A DNA stretch of 44,029 bases from Fischerella muscicola SAG 1427-1 = PCC 73103 (GTDB taxonomy: Bacteria > Cyanobacteriota > Cyanobacteriia > Cyanobacteriales > Nostocaceae): the NCBI RefSeq assembly GCF_000317245.1, contig NZ_AJLJ01000249.1, positions 1 through 44,029 of the forward strand. The letters are read 5' to 3'. The notes beneath the pieces were generated by a model that saw only the letters and a list, made by a program, of their open reading frames with translations, was not told where the DNA came from and ran no database searches. The position numbers and the translations under genes are program-made. Positions 8,196-16,007 of the stretch are shown here, piece after piece (position 1 is the stretch's first letter; every line of letters begins with the position of its first letter).

Positions 8196-8224
8196 TAGTA
8201 GGGTGGGTAGTACCCACCCTACTA
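8196..8224. repeat. Palindrome 5' of the four-helix-bundle gene
   Basis: Arms TAGTAGGGTGGGTA and TACCCACCCTACTA surround a single G (14-1-14), starting 23 bases upstream of the four-helix-bundle start codon. The outer eight bases equal those of the palindrome at 7783-7814 while the inner part differs, as for two members of one repeat family. Confidence 0.8.
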
Positions 8225-8409
8225 CTATGCCATTCGATGGCGGCTAGTGGTAGTTGTTAGGTGTTTGTTATTTGGCTAATAAATTTACCGTTATCAATAA
8301 CCTCTTAACTCAATAGCTACGTTAAGGTATTTATGAGATATGACGCTATTTATTACAATCGGGAGAATAAACCTTATTTTCAAGCAATTATTTATAATAT
8401 CTTAATCAC

Positions 8410-9456
8410 ATGCCACCTTTACCTACATATACTCAACAACCTCAGACAGAAACCTACACTGAAATTATTGATGTTCGCTCTCCCAGAGAATTTAGCGAAG
8501 ATCATATTCCAGGTGCAATCAATTTACCTGTACTAAATAATTCCGAACGCACAGAAGTCGGAAAGATATATAAACAGATAAACACGTTTCAAGCCAGAAA
8601 AGTTGGTGCGGCTTTGGTAACAAAGAATATCTCTGAGCATATCACTCAACACTTTGCCAAGAAAGAAAAGAGCTATCATCCTCTTGTGTATTGCTGGCGG
8701 GGTGGACAACCTTCTTTAAGTATGGCTTTAGTACTTGGTCAAATTGGTTGGCGCGTAACCCTACTTGAAGGTGGCTACAAAACTTATCGTGCTTATGTGC
8801 GTCAACAAATAGAAGAATTGCCCAAAAAATTTACCTACAAAATACTGTGTGGTTTAACTGGTAGTGGTAAGACCTACATTCTAAGGCAAATGCGTGAGCG
8901 TGGCACTCAAGTATTAGATTTAGAAAATTTGGCTCAACATCGTGGTTCTGTATTTGGTGAAGAATGGCAAGATAAACTTTCACCCCAGCCTACCCAAAAA
9001 TACTTTGAATCCCTACTCTTGCAACAACTCCAAAGCTTTAATCCTAACCAACCAATTTGGATAGAGTCAGAAAGTAGAAAAATAGGTAAAGTCTATTTAC
9101 CGAAGTCTTTGTGGGAAAAAATGAAACAGGCATGTTGTGTAGATATTCAACTACCAATCACAGCCAGAGTCAAGTTTCTTTTACAAAAATATTCCCACTT
9201 TATAGAATATCCTGATATTTTAAAAGCAAAATTGGAAAAACTCAAAGACCGCTATGGCTGGGAAAAAGTAAATCAATGGTATCAATTAATTGATTCTGAA
9301 AAGTGGGAATTATTGATCAAAGATATTTTATCTAATCACTACGATCCAACCTATCGCAAGTCAATTCAACGAAATTTTAGTAATTTCAAAGAGATGCGAT
9401 ATCTCTACGATTTATCTGATGAGAGTATACGCGCGTTGTTAGATTTAAGTTTGTAG
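8410..9456 (+). CDS. mnmH: tRNA 2-selenouridine synthase MnmH (SelU/YbbB)
   Basis: The 348-residue enzyme modifies the wobble uridine of tRNAs for Lys, Glu and Gln, replacing the sulfur of 2-thiouridine with selenium by way of geranylation. An N-terminal rhodanese domain (about 15-135) has the MnmH-type active loop VYCWRGGQPS with Cys95. A C-terminal P-loop domain has GLTGSGKT at 148-155 and the family motif DLENLAQHRGSVFG. Length is typical. The ATG at 8410 gives the expected N-terminus just before the EIIDVRSPREF strand. It stands alone: no selD lies in the window, so whether selenium is actually used cannot be judged here. It is divergent from the four-helix-bundle / M67 / moeB group. Confidence 0.93.
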   Translation: MPPLPTYTQQPQTETYTEIIDVRSPREFSEDHIPGAINLPVLNNSERTEVGKIYKQINTFQARKVGAALVTKNISEHITQHFAKKEKSYHPLVYCWRGGQPSLSMALVLGQIGWRVTLLEGGYKTYRAYVRQQIEELPKKFTYKILCGLTGSGKTYILRQMRERGTQVLDLENLAQHRGSVFGEEWQDKLSPQPTQKYFESLLLQQLQSFNPNQPIWIESESRKIGKVYLPKSLWEKMKQACCVDIQLPITARVKFLLQKYSHFIEYPDILKAKLEKLKDRYGWEKVNQWYQLIDSEKWELLIKDILSNHYDPTYRKSIQRNFSNFKEMRYLYDLSDESIRALLDLSL

Positions 9457-9473
9457 TGAAATCATAGCCTTTT

Positions 9474-9515
9474 AAACGCAGAGGGGCGCAGAGTCAGCGC
9501 GGAGGTTCGCAGAGT
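9474..9515. repeat. GCAGAG-rich dispersed repeat
   Basis: AACGCAGAGG followed by further degenerate GCAGAG / GCGGAG units sits between two convergent genes. A similar GCGCAGAGG string occurs near 31867. These are short low-complexity repeats of cyanobacterial spacers with no evident function. Confidence 0.4.
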
Positions 9516-9556
9516 TTTTCAGAATTATATTCGTTACGAATTTGTGAAATGTTGTG

Positions 9557-11260
9557 CTAAGTTAATCCCCGTTCCTCTAACTGTTGCTTTAAAGCTTCTG
9601 GGATATTTACCGCTTTATCTAAACCACGCACATCTTCCCATTCTAAATTTTCATTCCAAGTCATTTTTTCTAAGTTGGCGTCGCTGAGGTCTGCGCCACC
9701 TAAAATTGCATAACTCAGGTTTGTGTAGCTGAGATCAGCACCATTGAGGATCGCACCACTCAAGTTACTACCACTGAGGTTGGCGCTGCTAAGGTTGGCG
9801 TAACTCAGGTCAGTAGCCAAAAGAATTGCATCGGTGATGTCTGCGCCACTGAGATCAGCTTCGTTGAGAACCACGCCACTGAGATCGGCTTCGTTGAGAA
9901 TGACATTGGTGAGGTCTACACCACCAAGGTCTGCACCCAGAAGAATAGCACTTTTAAGGTTAGCACCATTGAGTTTTGCACCGTTGAGTTTGGCATAGCT
10001 GAGATCGGCGCAGATGAGAACAGCTTTTTTGAGGTTTGTGCTAAAAAGAATGGTGTCGCTGAGGTTAGTGCTTTTGAGATTAGCATGATTGAGGTTTGCA
10101 CCACTAAGGTCAGCACGGCAAAGATCAGCATAGTCAAGGTTAGCACCGTTGAGGTTGGCATCACTGAGATTAGTGCCAAAGAGAATCGCGTGATTAAGAT
10201 AGCTACTGCTGAGTTTTGCATCCCTAAGATTAGCACTGGTTAGGTTAGCATGGCTAAGATCGGCACCACTGAGGTTAGTACTGCTGAGGTCAGCATGACT
10301 GAGATCAGCGCGGTAGATATCAGCACCACTAAGATTAGCGCCACTGAGGTTAGTACTGCTAAGGTCGGCACACCTGAGATTAGCACCACCGAGGTTAGCA
10401 CCACTGAGGTTAGCATCACCAAGGTTAACAGCGCTGAGATTAGCACCGCTAAAGTTAACACCTGTCAGGTTTGCATCCCCAAGATAAGCACCACTAAGGT
10501 TAGCATCGCTAAAGTTAACACCTGTTAGGTTTGCATCCCCAAGATAAGCGCCGCTAAGGTTAGCACCTTTGAGGAATTCCCCAACAACATTAGCAAAATT
10601 ACCAATTTCGATCGCATCGCTATAATTGATCACACGCAGGAGTTGGGATGTGAAAAAATTATCTTTGTGCCGTTGACCAGAGGGATAAAAATTTATTTGG
10701 GCTTTGATGTCATCTTGCTGTTGGGCATAACGATGCAATTCCAAGAGTAAAATCAACACATTCAGCCCTGTATTGATGTCTACCTGTCGCAGTCCGATCG
10801 CAAGATTGTGTGCTTGCAACTGCAACATCTTTTTCTGTGGTAGGTTCTCACTGGGTACTGCATCTATAAATACCCCCTCACACCAACGACGGTAAAAATC
10901 TACTAAACGCTGAAATAACACTACAGGTCGAAAATTCTTACTAGCAACCAACCTCTGCATTACTGGTTCGACAATTTCAATCTTTAATGTAGTGTTTCCC
11001 AATAAGTCATAAATATTCTCATCTAACTGGCGATCGCTTGTTTGAAAATCCAATCTATCGCTAGTTTTTGTCCATTCTTCTAAACCTTGTTGCAATTGTT
11101 CAGACGATAGCAGTTCTTTGTAATTATTTTGAGTATTATTACTTTTTACTAGAGCAAAAATTCCTTCGAGTTCAATACCCGTTACATTTGATGTCTCTTG
11201 TTCTTCGATTCTTCTTATATAAGTTACCAAACGCTTCCACACTTGATATAATGCTGTCAT
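9557..11260 (-). CDS. Pentapeptide-repeat protein with helical N-terminal domain
   Basis: The 567-residue protein has an N-terminal non-repeat domain (about 1-228) without signal peptide or membrane segment, then about 60 uninterrupted A(D/N)LSx-type pentapeptides (about 230-535). The short tail includes ENLEWEDVRGLDKAVNIPE, the common cyanobacterial end for these repeats. Pentapeptide repeats fold into a right-handed quadrilateral beta-helix; some family members mimic DNA or act as scaffolds, but most cyanobacterial ones have no assigned role. The repeat DNA is so regular that spurious frames stay open on both strands between 9916 and 10528. It is convergent with mnmH (100-base gap) and divergent from the zinc metalloprotease. 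Confidence 0.9.
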   Translation of the reverse strand: MTALYQVWKRLVTYIRRIEEQETSNVTGIELEGIFALVKSNNTQNNYKELLSSEQLQQGLEEWTKTSDRLDFQTSDRQLDENIYDLLGNTTLKIEIVEPVMQRLVASKNFRPVVLFQRLVDFYRRWCEGVFIDAVPSENLPQKKMLQLQAHNLAIGLRQVDINTGLNVLILLLELHRYAQQQDDIKAQINFYPSGQRHKDNFFTSQLLRVINYSDAIEIGNFANVVGEFLKGANLSGAYLGDANLTGVNFSDANLSGAYLGDANLTGVNFSGANLSAVNLGDANLSGANLGGANLRCADLSSTNLSGANLSGADIYRADLSHADLSSTNLSGADLSHANLTSANLRDAKLSSSYLNHAILFGTNLSDANLNGANLDYADLCRADLSGANLNHANLKSTNLSDTILFSTNLKKAVLICADLSYAKLNGAKLNGANLKSAILLGADLGGVDLTNVILNEADLSGVVLNEADLSGADITDAILLATDLSYANLSSANLSGSNLSGAILNGADLSYTNLSYAILGGADLSDANLEKMTWNENLEWEDVRGLDKAVNIPEALKQQLEERGLT

Positions 11261-11790
11261 ACATGTATCCGTTAATACTATTAACTCAAAAAATGTTTAT
11301 CCTTAAATATCGGACTTTTCTGTCGTAAAATGGTTTTAAAATATATTAATAAATTGTAAAATTTTATACATAATAATTGTTGAAAATAGTACTCAACCTT
11401 CTCCTCTGATTTCAACCAAAATGTCTGCTTAAAAACGTTTTCGTTTTTCAAGAACCCCAAGCTGTCTGATTGAGTTGTTATACTAATTTGTCAGCATCTT
11501 TAATTTGGTCAAATATCAAAACAATAGATTCTGTTTGCTACAGATATAGTTGTTAGCAAAAATACTACAGTAAAACATTGCAGAAAAGCTCATCAATGTC
11601 ATTAACAGCTAACATAAAAGTTTCTTGCTTGATATTGAGCGTTAATATGGGTTGTCATCTGCCATGAGTCTAAGTTTTTACTGGAGAATATTTTTGAGAG
11701 ACCGTAGCAAGTCAGCCAATAGTAGTAGTAAGGACATTTTGCCTTGCAAGTATTAAAACTGAGATCATGAACGAAGCCAGGGACTTTCGG
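11261..11790. other. Divergent spacer, no gene recognised
   Basis: About 530 AT-rich bases separate the pentapeptide gene (minus) from the metalloprotease gene (plus). No coding frame, RNA gene or strong hairpin was found. The only local symmetry noted is the short palindrome AAAACGTTTT near 11440. It must hold both promoters, but no confident -35/-10 pair was picked out. Confidence 0.5.
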
Positions 11791-14718
11791 ATGAAGAGAC
11801 TAATTTATTATGTTGTTGCTTTACCAAGCTTGTTTTTAGGAATAATCATCGCTAGCGCCAAGACACTGGCTGTGGAAACAGGGAATAAAGAGATAGAGAA
11901 GATAGAGAAAATTTCTGTGTCTGGTAAAATTGCCATGCCAATGTCTTCTTCTCTACCTTTATCCAAGGTTTGGGTAATCAAAAACAATCAGCAATTACAG
12001 CGTCAACCTTTCATTTGGGTAAAAAATACTCAAAAAATTGAGCAGCAGCCTTTTTTACTGATCGCGAAAGATTCAGAAAAGCCGGATAAAGATAAACCAG
12101 AAAAACCAGATGATAAACCCGATTCGACTTCCAAACCATCAAAAAAAGAAGAATTGGAAGACTTTAACACAGTCATCAAAAATACTCAAAAGCAGCAAGG
12201 TTTATTTACTATTTACCGCAACAAAGAAGACAATAAAATATATCTAGAGATCAAAGCAGAGCAACTAAAGAAAAATTTTCTCGCCACAGCAACCTTAGAA
12301 TCAGGCATTGGTGAAGCTGGTATCTACAGTGGTATGCCTTTGCAGGATTTTTTGTTTTATTTCGAGCGCGTCAATGATAAATTAAACTTTGTTGTCCGCA
12401 ACGTCAATTTTCGGACTCGTGAAGGAGATCCCCAAGCGCGATCGCTAGCGCGATCATTTAGTGACTCAGTTCTTTATTCTATAGACATCAAAAGCATTCA
12501 TCCCCAGAGCAAATCTATTTTAATCGACCTCAGTGATTTGCTACTGACAGACATAGCAGGATTAACCTCAAGTTTGGGATTACCTGGAAGTGCTGATGAA
12601 TCTTATTTTGGCAACGCCAAAGCTTTCCCGCAAAATGTCGAAATTGAATCTGTGATGAATTTCTCTGGTAGTAGCGACGATGACGAAGATGAAGAAACAC
12701 AAAGCTTCATGACCGTACCAGATAGCCGTGGCTTTACCTTACGGGTTCACTATAGTCTTTCTCAACTCCCACATAATAATTACCAACCCCGGCTAGCAGA
12801 CGATCGCATCGGCTATTTTCTCACTGCCTACCAAGACTTATCCAACGATGAACGCAAAGAACCCTTTGTCCGCTACATTAACCGTTGGCATTTAGAAAAA
12901 CAAGATCCCAGCGCCTCTATTTCTCCCCCCAAAAAACCAATAGTCTTTTGGATTGATAACGCCGTACCCCTAGAATACCGCTCTGCCATTACTGAAGGCG
13001 TCTTGATGTGGAACAAAGCCTTTGAAGCAGCTGGATTTAAAGATGCAATTCAAGTCAAACAAATGCCGGATAATGCCAAATGGGACGCTGCGGATATCCG
13101 TTACAACACAATTCGCTGGATTAACACCGTAGATGGATATTTTGCGATGGGGCCTTCCCGCGTCAATCCACTCACAGGAGAAATCTTAAACGCCACAATT
13201 TTAGTAGATGCAAGTTTTGTCCGCGCCCTGAAAAATGAGTATCGTCAAATTATTCAACCCAACGAACAAAAAAACAGAACTTCCTTAACAGCATTAATGC
13301 AAAATCGTTTGCTTTGTACCAATGGTTTAGAAGCAAACCAAAACCCAGTCAAGTCAAAGTTATTTACCAAACACCTATCGAAACTAGCTGGAGAGTATGA
13401 CCTTTGTTACGGTATGGAAGCTGCTAACCAATTTGCTTTTGGTTCCATAGCAATGTCACTTCTCCAACAAACACCTCCCACTAATGACCAGGTGAAAAAT
13501 TATATCCATCAATATTTAAGGTTAATTATTGCTCACGAAGTCGGACATACTCTGGGGTTACGCCACAATTTTCGTGGTAGTACGATGCTGACACCAGAAC
13601 AACTGAACAATACAGAGATCACCCGCCACAAAGGGCTAGTTTCATCTGTAATGGATTATATTCCCCCAAATATTGCCCCTAAAGGTCAAAAACAAGGAGA
13701 TTACTTTCCTAGTATGGTCGGGCCTTATGATGATTGGGCAATTCAATACGGCTACACTCAATTTTCAGCAGCAACCCCCACAGCCGAAAAACCCTTTTTG
13801 AATGAAATTGCTGAAAAATCAGACCAGCCAGAATTGACTTATGCTACAGATGAAGACATGTACGACCTAGATCCGACTGCTGACGCTTGGGATAACAGCA
13901 ACAATGTTTTAGTTTATTCTCAGTGGCAGTTAGAAAATGCCCGGATTATGTGGGATCGTCTCAACCAGCGTGGCCCTGTCGATGGCGATAGCTATAGCGA
14001 TGTCAGAGAACAGTTTGGTACAGTATTAGGAAATTATTTTCAAAATATTTTTTACACAACAAAATACATTGGTGGACAGTCATTTTACCGAGTTCATCCT
14101 GATGATAAACAAAGAAAACTACCCTTTCAAGCAGTACCATTAGAAAAACAACGGCAAGCATTAGCGCTTTTGCAAAAGTATGTCTTTGCCGAAAATGCTT
14201 TTAATTTCTCATCAGATTTGCTGAATAAATTAGCCCCATCCCGTTGGCGACATTGGGGTAGTAGTCCCCGTATCGGTCGCTTAGACTATCCGATTCATGA
14301 CTGGGTATTGTTCATGCAAAGTCTGGTGTTGTGGGATTTGCTTTCAGGCGATCGCCTCTCCCGCCTCAAAGACATGGAATACAAAAATAAAACCGAAAAT
14401 TCCTTGACATTACCTGAGTTATTTAATACTCTGCAAAATGGGATTTGGACAGAAGTATTAAAACCTCAAAGCAAAACCATCAAGATTTCTAGCTTACGTC
14501 GAGGCTTACAGCGCCGATACGTGGAAACTCTCAATGAAATGGTATTGCGAAAACAAGAGGTTCCAGAAGATGCCCGGACTCTAGCTTGGTATAACCTGAA
14601 ACAACTATCTGAAAAACTGGATAACGTTCGTGGTGGTGATGAATATACCAAAGCACATTTACTAGAGACACGCGATCGCATCAAGAAAGTTTTGGATGCA
14701 CCTTTACGGGGGAATTAA
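11791..14718 (+). CDS. Secreted zinc-dependent metalloprotease (DUF5117/DUF4953 type)
   Basis: From this start the product is 975 residues. An N-terminal hydrophobic stretch (MKRLIYYVVALPSLFLGIII) looks like a signal peptide. A low-complexity K/D/P linker (EKPDKDKPEKPDDKP) follows, then a beta-rich DUF5117-like region and a metzincin-type catalytic segment HEVGHTLGLRH, with three zinc histidines and the catalytic Glu (encoded from 13534). Downstream VMDYIPPNIAP supplies the Met-turn region. Such large proteins are exported or periplasmic; substrates are unknown. An in-frame ATG at 11767 would add eight residues, but AGGGA at 11779-11783 sits seven bases before the ATG at 11791, and that start puts the signal peptide at the N-terminus. 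A 25-base hairpin follows the stop. Confidence 0.88.
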   Translation: MKRLIYYVVALPSLFLGIIIASAKTLAVETGNKEIEKIEKISVSGKIAMPMSSSLPLSKVWVIKNNQQLQRQPFIWVKNTQKIEQQPFLLIAKDSEKPDKDKPEKPDDKPDSTSKPSKKEELEDFNTVIKNTQKQQGLFTIYRNKEDNKIYLEIKAEQLKKNFLATATLESGIGEAGIYSGMPLQDFLFYFERVNDKLNFVVRNVNFRTREGDPQARSLARSFSDSVLYSIDIKSIHPQSKSILIDLSDLLLTDIAGLTSSLGLPGSADESYFGNAKAFPQNVEIESVMNFSGSSDDDEDEETQSFMTVPDSRGFTLRVHYSLSQLPHNNYQPRLADDRIGYFLTAYQDLSNDERKEPFVRYINRWHLEKQDPSASISPPKKPIVFWIDNAVPLEYRSAITEGVLMWNKAFEAAGFKDAIQVKQMPDNAKWDAADIRYNTIRWINTVDGYFAMGPSRVNPLTGEILNATILVDASFVRALKNEYRQIIQPNEQKNRTSLTALMQNRLLCTNGLEANQNPVKSKLFTKHLSKLAGEYDLCYGMEAANQFAFGSIAMSLLQQTPPTNDQVKNYIHQYLRLIIAHEVGHTLGLRHNFRGSTMLTPEQLNNTEITRHKGLVSSVMDYIPPNIAPKGQKQGDYFPSMVGPYDDWAIQYGYTQFSAATPTAEKPFLNEIAEKSDQPELTYATDEDMYDLDPTADAWDNSNNVLVYSQWQLENARIMWDRLNQRGPVDGDSYSDVREQFGTVLGNYFQNIFYTTKYIGGQSFYRVHPDDKQRKLPFQAVPLEKQRQALALLQKYVFAENAFNFSSDLLNKLAPSRWRHWGSSPRIGRLDYPIHDWVLFMQSLVLWDLLSGDRLSRLKDMEYKNKTENSLTLPELFNTLQNGIWTEVLKPQSKTIKISSLRRGLQRRYVETLNEMVLRKQEVPEDARTLAWYNLKQLSEKLDNVRGGDEYTKAHLLETRDRIKKVLDAPLRGN

Positions 14719-14733
14719 AGAAGAATATGGCGA

Positions 14734-14758
14734 CTGAACTACCCCTGGGGTAGTTCAG
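14734..14758. terminator. Strong hairpin after the metalloprotease gene
   Basis: Arms CTGAACTACCCC and GGGGTAGTTCAG surround one T, 15 bases past the stop codon. It is placed like a terminator but lacks a T-run downstream, so it may instead be a REP-like palindrome. Confidence 0.45.
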
Positions 14759-15229
14759 AAATAGATCCATACAATTGCGCTAGTGATTAGTTTGACATAC
14801 ACTTACGCTTACAACGTAAATTACGAAGATTATCACTAAAGTTATTTAAAAATATGGTTAATAAAATAGAGCTTTTGGGACTACTCCTGAGCTTTGACCA
14901 AACCTTCAGCAAAAATACGACCAAAGTGGTCTTCAATAAAGATTTCCAAAATCTTGATCTCTATTTATCCAGCAAATAGGCATCTAATTAGATAAGTAAT
15001 TTATTTCAGGTAAACAAGGAATAATTATGAGCCGAGCTTTAAATCTTATTTTTCCCTGCTCCTAACATCTAAAAATATGAAGTAAATTATTATTTTCGTT
15101 TGATTTTTAAGAAAAATTACGAGCATTCACTATAAAATACGAATTTAGTTTTTAATACTTTGTGTAGTGTGAGTTTCCGTATTTTTAATCGTTAGGGTTC
15201 TCTTCCATTATTAAAAAAGGATACTGAGG
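14759..15229. other. AT-rich spacer upstream of the exoprotein gene, nothing recognised
   Basis: About 470 bases without a supported gene on either strand. It presumably carries the promoter of the exoprotein. A GGATACTGAGG stretch just before the ATG at 15230 provides a plausible ribosome binding site. Confidence 0.4.
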
Positions 15230-15979
15230 ATGACACAGTTAAGGTATACATTCTTGCTCTTCATCTTGCCCCTAGCGATATTAGAAACTCTTACATTTCT
15301 CACTATTGCTCAAGCACAACAAATCACACCAGATAACAGTTTGGGTGCTGAAAGTTCTATAGTTAATTCAGATGTTATTAATGGTATACCGAGCGATCGC
15401 ATTGATATTGGTGCAAAACGTGGCTCAAATTTATTTCATAGCTTTAAAGATTTCAATGTAGATGCAAATAGGCCAGTTTATTTTTCTAATCCTGATGGTA
15501 TCGCCAATATTATCACCAGAGTCACAGGCGGTAATCCCTCGAATATTCTTGGTAAACTTGGTGTTTTAGGTAACGCAAATCTATTTTTACTCAATCCGAA
15601 AGGGATTTTTTTTGGTCGAAATGCCAGTTTAGATTTACGTGGTTCATTTTTTGCAACCACAGCCGACAGTTTTATCTTTAACAATAATTTTGAGTTTAGT
15701 GCGACGAATCCACAAGCACCGCCACTTTTGACTGTAAATGTTCCCATTGGTTTGCGGTTTCGGGATAACCCTGGAAGTATAGCTAGTCAATCGATATTCC
15801 GGAATGCAAACAACAATTTAGTTGGACTTCAGGTACAACCAGGAAACTCTTTAGCGTTGGTAGGCGGCAATATTAATTTATCAGATGGCGGCAGACTGAC
15901 TGCAACAGGAGGCAGCGTTGAATTAGGAGGATTAGTTAGCAACAGAAGGAACAGTAGGATTAGATTTAACTGGCAATAG
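15230..15979 (+). CDS. Two-partner-secretion exoprotein, N-terminal part (before frameshift)
   Basis: This frame encodes 249 residues. It opens with a signal peptide (MTQLRYTFLLFILPLAILE, likely cleaved after AQA near 30), then the filamentous-haemagglutinin / TPS secretion domain to about residue 165, with LFLLNPKGIFFGRNASLDL and FFATTADSF. In the family this domain is recognised by an outer-membrane TpsB transporter. The frame loses homology after ELGGLV (about 15937) and stops 40 bases later. Reading one base further on, from 15939, restores EGTVGLDLTGNSFKL, exactly what normally follows. The ORF is therefore the front part of one gene continued at 15939-18311. No TpsB gene is in the window. 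Confidence 0.85.
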   Translation: MTQLRYTFLLFILPLAILETLTFLTIAQAQQITPDNSLGAESSIVNSDVINGIPSDRIDIGAKRGSNLFHSFKDFNVDANRPVYFSNPDGIANIITRVTGGNPSNILGKLGVLGNANLFLLNPKGIFFGRNASLDLRGSFFATTADSFIFNNNFEFSATNPQAPPLLTVNVPIGLRFRDNPGSIASQSIFRNANNNLVGLQVQPGNSLALVGGNINLSDGGRLTATGGSVELGGLVSNRRNSRIRFNWQ

Positions 15980-16007
15980 CTTTAAGCTGAATTTTCCCTC
16001 TAATAGT

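Noticed and set aside
10250..10528. 92-codon frame rich in Ser, Thr, Val and Ile opposite the pentapeptide gene
   Set aside because: It is produced by the regular repeat on the other strand.
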